From the NCBI GenBank assembly GCA_963514095.1, contig OY741265.1, positions 1,379,121 through 1,443,120 on the forward strand: a DNA stretch of 64,000 bases, read 5' to 3'. The notes under the pieces were generated by a model. That model searched no databases and was not told where the DNA came from. It saw nothing but the letters and a program-made list of their open reading frames with translations. This document shows, piece after piece, positions 60,495 through 64,000 of the stretch. The position numbers and the translations under genes are program-made. Numbering within the stretch: the stretch's first letter is position 1; each line of letters opens with the position of its first letter. Source of the DNA: Eutrigla gurnardus (lineage: Eukaryota; Chordata; Actinopteri; Perciformes; Triglidae).

Positions 60495-61726
60495 GGCCTT
60501 GGTTCCATAAACACACCGTCTCACAGGTTGAAGCTGTACAGAGTTGTAAAATGTTCAGAGATCTCGTGCTCACGTTAAAAAACGACCGGCCGTCTCTCGG
60601 TCTCGTCACGCAGCCGTTTCTTTGTCCTACTGTACAACTTGGTCAGTCAGATCCACTGAACGCTACCATGGTCACATGATTCAACATCAGGAAGTCAACC
60701 TTAAGGAAGTGGAATAGACTATACACAAGAGGAGGGGGGGGGACACATGCATAATCCAACAGTGTGCTGCTTTCTTCCTCTTCGTTCTGAGATCTGTGTC
60801 ACTCCGTCTGAGCCCTTGTGAAGATGTTTCCCATCAAACCGGATTGAAACCGGTTTGAGCCGCGGATGTCCTTCTACATGTAGCGCCGGCCGTGTCCAAA
60901 CAGAGGTATTTCATTGGTCTCCTGCCACGTGGGAGGAGGCGCCGTGTCACATTTTGTTTTGGTAAACAGACACGAGGGTGGATGGGTGGGGGTGGGGGGG
61001 GTTGCAGTAGTGGTTTCAGGTGGAGAGGAGGCAGAGAGAGGGTGAAGGAGGTGAAGGTAACCCAGAGGACACCTCAGAAGACCAAGTCTGAACACAACGG
61101 AGGCGTCCCAGAGACCAGCAGAGCTACTTGGTTTGGCCGGTGTGTTGCTCAGACAGAGGGAGGTTTGTGTTTTTCACCAGGGATCCAGCTGCTGCTGCTG
61201 CTTATCACATAAGCTAATAATGCTGTTTAGGTTCAGATGAGTTCCCCTGAGTTAGTGCACACGTCAGAGTCAGGCAGACCTCGCCCGCTTGTTCGTTAAG
61301 AAATCCACAAAAAAGAAGCATTAAAGAAAAAAAAAAAAAAAATCAATTCAGCAATTTTATATCAAGCTTACAATTAGCTTTGGAGAAAAAAAGATCCTGT
61401 CATAGTTTTTACAAGTCTGTGTTTGGGGGGGAGCAGCGAGCCTCTGAGTCCTGCTCATTCTTCTCTTGGGAAGGATGCATGTTGTGAATGTAGTGCCCAA
61501 CCAGAGCGGCGTTGTTGCTGGAGCATGCTCACACGGTTCTGTTGGAGTCCGACCCCGACCCCCCGGGGGTCAGAGGGCAGGTCGCCCAGCAGGCGAGTGG
61601 TTGGGAGATCTGGTCAGGTGCTGGTGTTGCTAGATGACGCCGACTTGCACGTCGGCCAGACAGACAGGTGGGCAGACAGGCAGGTGGGGGGGGGGGCTGT
61701 GATTGGGGGAGGGGGGGCTCAGGAGG
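60020..61726 (-). other. Probable long 3' UTR of the ppp4r1-like gene; no coding exon seen
   Basis: The sequence follows the minus-strand stop at 61727. A minus-strand ATTAAA signal (plus strand tttaat at 60024-60029) could mark its end. Contents are CA microsatellites (about 60301-60318, 60463-60488), two copies of agccaatcagctcagtcctc at about 60322-60368, several G-runs and an A-run near 61327-61342. Confidence 0.4.
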
Positions 61727-63971
61727 CTAGATCAAGGGGGCCGTGTCCATCAGGCCTTTGTTGGGGTCCAGGCTGGCGAAGAAGCGGACGTCCCGGTCCT
61801 TGTCGGACTGCAGGGCCATCACCGTCTCCTCCAGCTCGTCAGAGAAGCTGCAGCCGGGCTCCTTGAAGTACGCTGCACACAAGACAAGCCAGAGTTAGGT
61901 AAGACGTCACCAAACACGCCGCCACATATTAACTACAACACACAGTGAGGGTACAGCATGAAGAGAGGCAAAGAGTCGTTTGTTCATGGAGTTAAACATT
62001 TGGTATGTGGTTCCAAATGTGAGTTGTAAGGCTGTTACTCTCTTCTGATTGAGAAGGCTGAGAGCCGACTCAGAAGGGAAACCTGCCAGCGAAACGCTGC
62101 GGGATGAAGAGGCCGAGCACGCGTTTGTGTTCTAGAGCTTTCTTATTGTTAGCAAACCCCATGAAAGGACCACCAACCAGACATCAGCAGACTAACGAGC
62201 GTCGTCATCCAATCACGTTCCTTCATGTCAGATCAACAACATTAACGAACCGTTCTGCTAAAAGAGTGTAAAACAGCCAATGAATGCCGTTTTCATCCCG
62301 TTTGGAGGAACTTTGGTTAAAAAGGGGAAATTAAACCACGTATTCATGAGCTGTTTTTGTACATTCATGAATAGAGGTGGGAGATATAATCAATGCTTCG
62401 CAACGCTTTGTTGAAAAATTCTGCATCGATGCAGGAAAGTCTATAAATGGATTATTCATTTAGTTTGTTATCATTCCCCATTATTTATAAGTTATGGAGC
62501 ACACCAACTGTATAGACAAAAATGAATTGGTTTGAAGAAATTGAAGGAACATTTCCCATATTTAAATCCAGAATAGAGATGCATCCTGATGCATGGAGAA
62601 TGGTTTAAGAATGGAGGCGATTCCCAGCTAACGAACGTCTTCACTAGGAACCACCAGATGAGCATTTAGACCTGCTGCCAGATTATTATTATTATTATTA
62701 TTCTTCAGTCAGGCGTCACTTGAAAAGAGGCGACCTCATCCTTTCAGTCACCTTTCTCCATGACGCTCTGCCGTAGAGCCTTGGCCACCAGGACGCGGAC
62801 GTTGGCCACCGGGTCCGAGGAGAGGCTGAGCAGGCTGGGCAGGAGGTGCTGGCCAAACTGCTCCATGGGCATGCAGTCCTCCTCCACGATGGCCTGCAGC
62901 AAGGACACATTCAAACACAACGTCACACACTGTTGTGAAATGACACTACAAATTCAATTTAAGTTGATTTCATTTAATTGAATAACTGGAGTACCCTGAA
63001 GGCAGATAAGAACACGAACATTCCATTAATAACAGTCAATGTTTGTCTGCATCGGTTCAGCAATATCACTCCCAAAAAAATAACACAAAAAATATTATAG
63101 CCAGTTTTAGAACCACAACCATGGAGCTTGTTTCTAGTGAGAAAGTAAAAAAACGGTGTGTGAGTGGTGTGTGAGCCCTGAGGACCAGACCTGGCAGATG
63201 AAGGCGAAGGCCTGCCGTCCGACCCACTTGGGACAGTGGCAGAACCTGACGGTGAGCTCGTTGATGAAGTTCAGGCCGAGCTCATCGGCTCCACAGGCGT
63301 AAAGCTTCTGGAGGATCTCCACCACCTGAGAACACGAGGGAGACGACACACTTCAACATTCTCACACTGCAGTGAAACCTGAAAAACATTATTAAAAAAA
63401 CACCATTTGATTGAGGCGGTTGAGAGTTAACTACTAAAGGCAGACTCTGGACAGAATATGAACCAAAAATAATCTGAGAGGAAAACGTGACGCTGCACTG
63501 CCGGAAGATCTCAAACTGAAAGAATTAGTTCCAACTTTTTGAGAAATCTGCGTATTTGCTTTCTTGACAAGATTGAATTTCATATCAGTCTATTTGATAT
63601 GAAGCTGCAGCCAGCAGCCAGTTAGCTTAGCATCGAGACAGCTAGCCTGGCTCCATCCACAGCTAACAAACTGCACTACTAAAGTGTCTTTTCTTGTCAT
63701 ATAATAACGTGTTCGTCTTTAACAAAGAAGAACTTCGGTCAGATGCTCAAATACAACCATCGCTTCAACACATAACCAGAACATCATCAGTGTGACTCAC
63801 TTCCTGTTTCCTGACCTACCCGTCCATCTGTCTGTCTCAATATTGCACACTTACCAGTTTGTAGGAGATCCACCGGACCTCTGAGACTTTGTCAGAGCAG
63901 AGCGTGAGAGCGATCTGTCTGAGGTAGTCGTACACGTCGTAGTGGCTGTACAACTCTATGATCAATATCAG
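61727..63971 (-). CDS. ppp4r1l: Protein phosphatase 4 regulatory subunit 1-like, C-terminal exons (partial)
   Basis: Four minus-strand coding exons: 63971-63855, 63325-63191, 62893-62752 and 61872-61727 (stop TAG at 61729-61727), with matching phases and 179 codons. The 5' part lies beyond the right edge. The protein is a HEAT-repeat scaffold. In PPP4R1 it binds the PP4 catalytic subunit and directs its activity. Visible repeats are LILIIELYSHYDVYDYLRQI, VVEILQKLYACGADELGLNF, WVGRQAFAFICQAIVEEDCM, HLLPSLLSLSSDPVANVRVL and a C-terminal ETVMALQSDKDRDVRFFASL block, which is characteristic of the PPP4R1 family. The symbol ppp4r1l rather than ppp4r1 is inferred from human chromosome 20 synteny with neighbouring genes. 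It is convergent with bcdin3d. Confidence 0.82.
62330..62640. other. AT-rich dispersed-repeat-like stretch in a ppp4r1l intron
   Basis: It contains short palindromic pieces such as ctgcatcgatgcag and attcatgaatag, typical of degraded transposon copies. The family was not identified. Confidence 0.3.
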
Positions 63972-64000
63972 CTGCCTGTCGGGGGGAGAGAAACACAATA

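Overview
The window is vertebrate nuclear DNA, almost certainly from a teleost fish. Genes are split into many short exons with GT-AG introns, the predicted proteins match vertebrate single-copy families closely, introns are compact, and the sequence is full of CA/TG and TCTG microsatellites, tandem minisatellites and short dispersed repeats. No bacterial, organellar or viral gene was seen. Gene models come from splice sites, reading-frame continuity (every exon junction used is phase-consistent) and recalled family sequences. No database search was run. || Layout: 1-7681 is one minisatellite of about 300 copies of a 25-bp unit, running off the left edge and filling an intron of a minus-strand RING-finger E3 gene (exons 7682-8254). 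8255-12700 is intergenic with more repeats. snrpb (+, 12756-16537) encodes the spliceosomal SmB/B' protein. ctsa (+, 19896-24637) encodes lysosomal cathepsin A. ralgapb (+, 28398-41482) encodes the non-catalytic beta subunit of the RalGAP complex. kcnq2 (+, 42365-53280) encodes the neuronal M-current potassium channel. 54000-57800 is repeat-rich, with a 2-kb A-rich higher-order repeat. bcdin3d (+, 58002-59026) encodes an RNA 5'-monophosphate methyltransferase. The C-terminal exons of a ppp4r1-like gene (-, 61727-63971) run off the right edge. From memory, snrpb, ctsa, ralgapb, kcnq2 and PPP4R1L all have human chromosome 20 orthologues, so most of the block is old conserved synteny. The genes do not form a pathway. 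|| Two patterns stand out. First, several minisatellites start at, or include, the 5' splice site of the preceding exon, so an intron carries tens to hundreds of donor-like copies (RING gene, two ralgapb introns). Many other arrays here carry an AGGTRNG-type core on one strand. Second, a dispersed element present three times (about 17.0, 29.2 and 42.8 kb) contains 3, 6 and 7 tandem 70-bp units, nearly all with a near-consensus CTCF motif. The 17-kb and 29-kb copies point toward each other around ctsa. Also notable are two similar in-frame microexons in ralgapb and a frame-preserving, stop-free intron with a repeat core inside the last exon of kcnq2.
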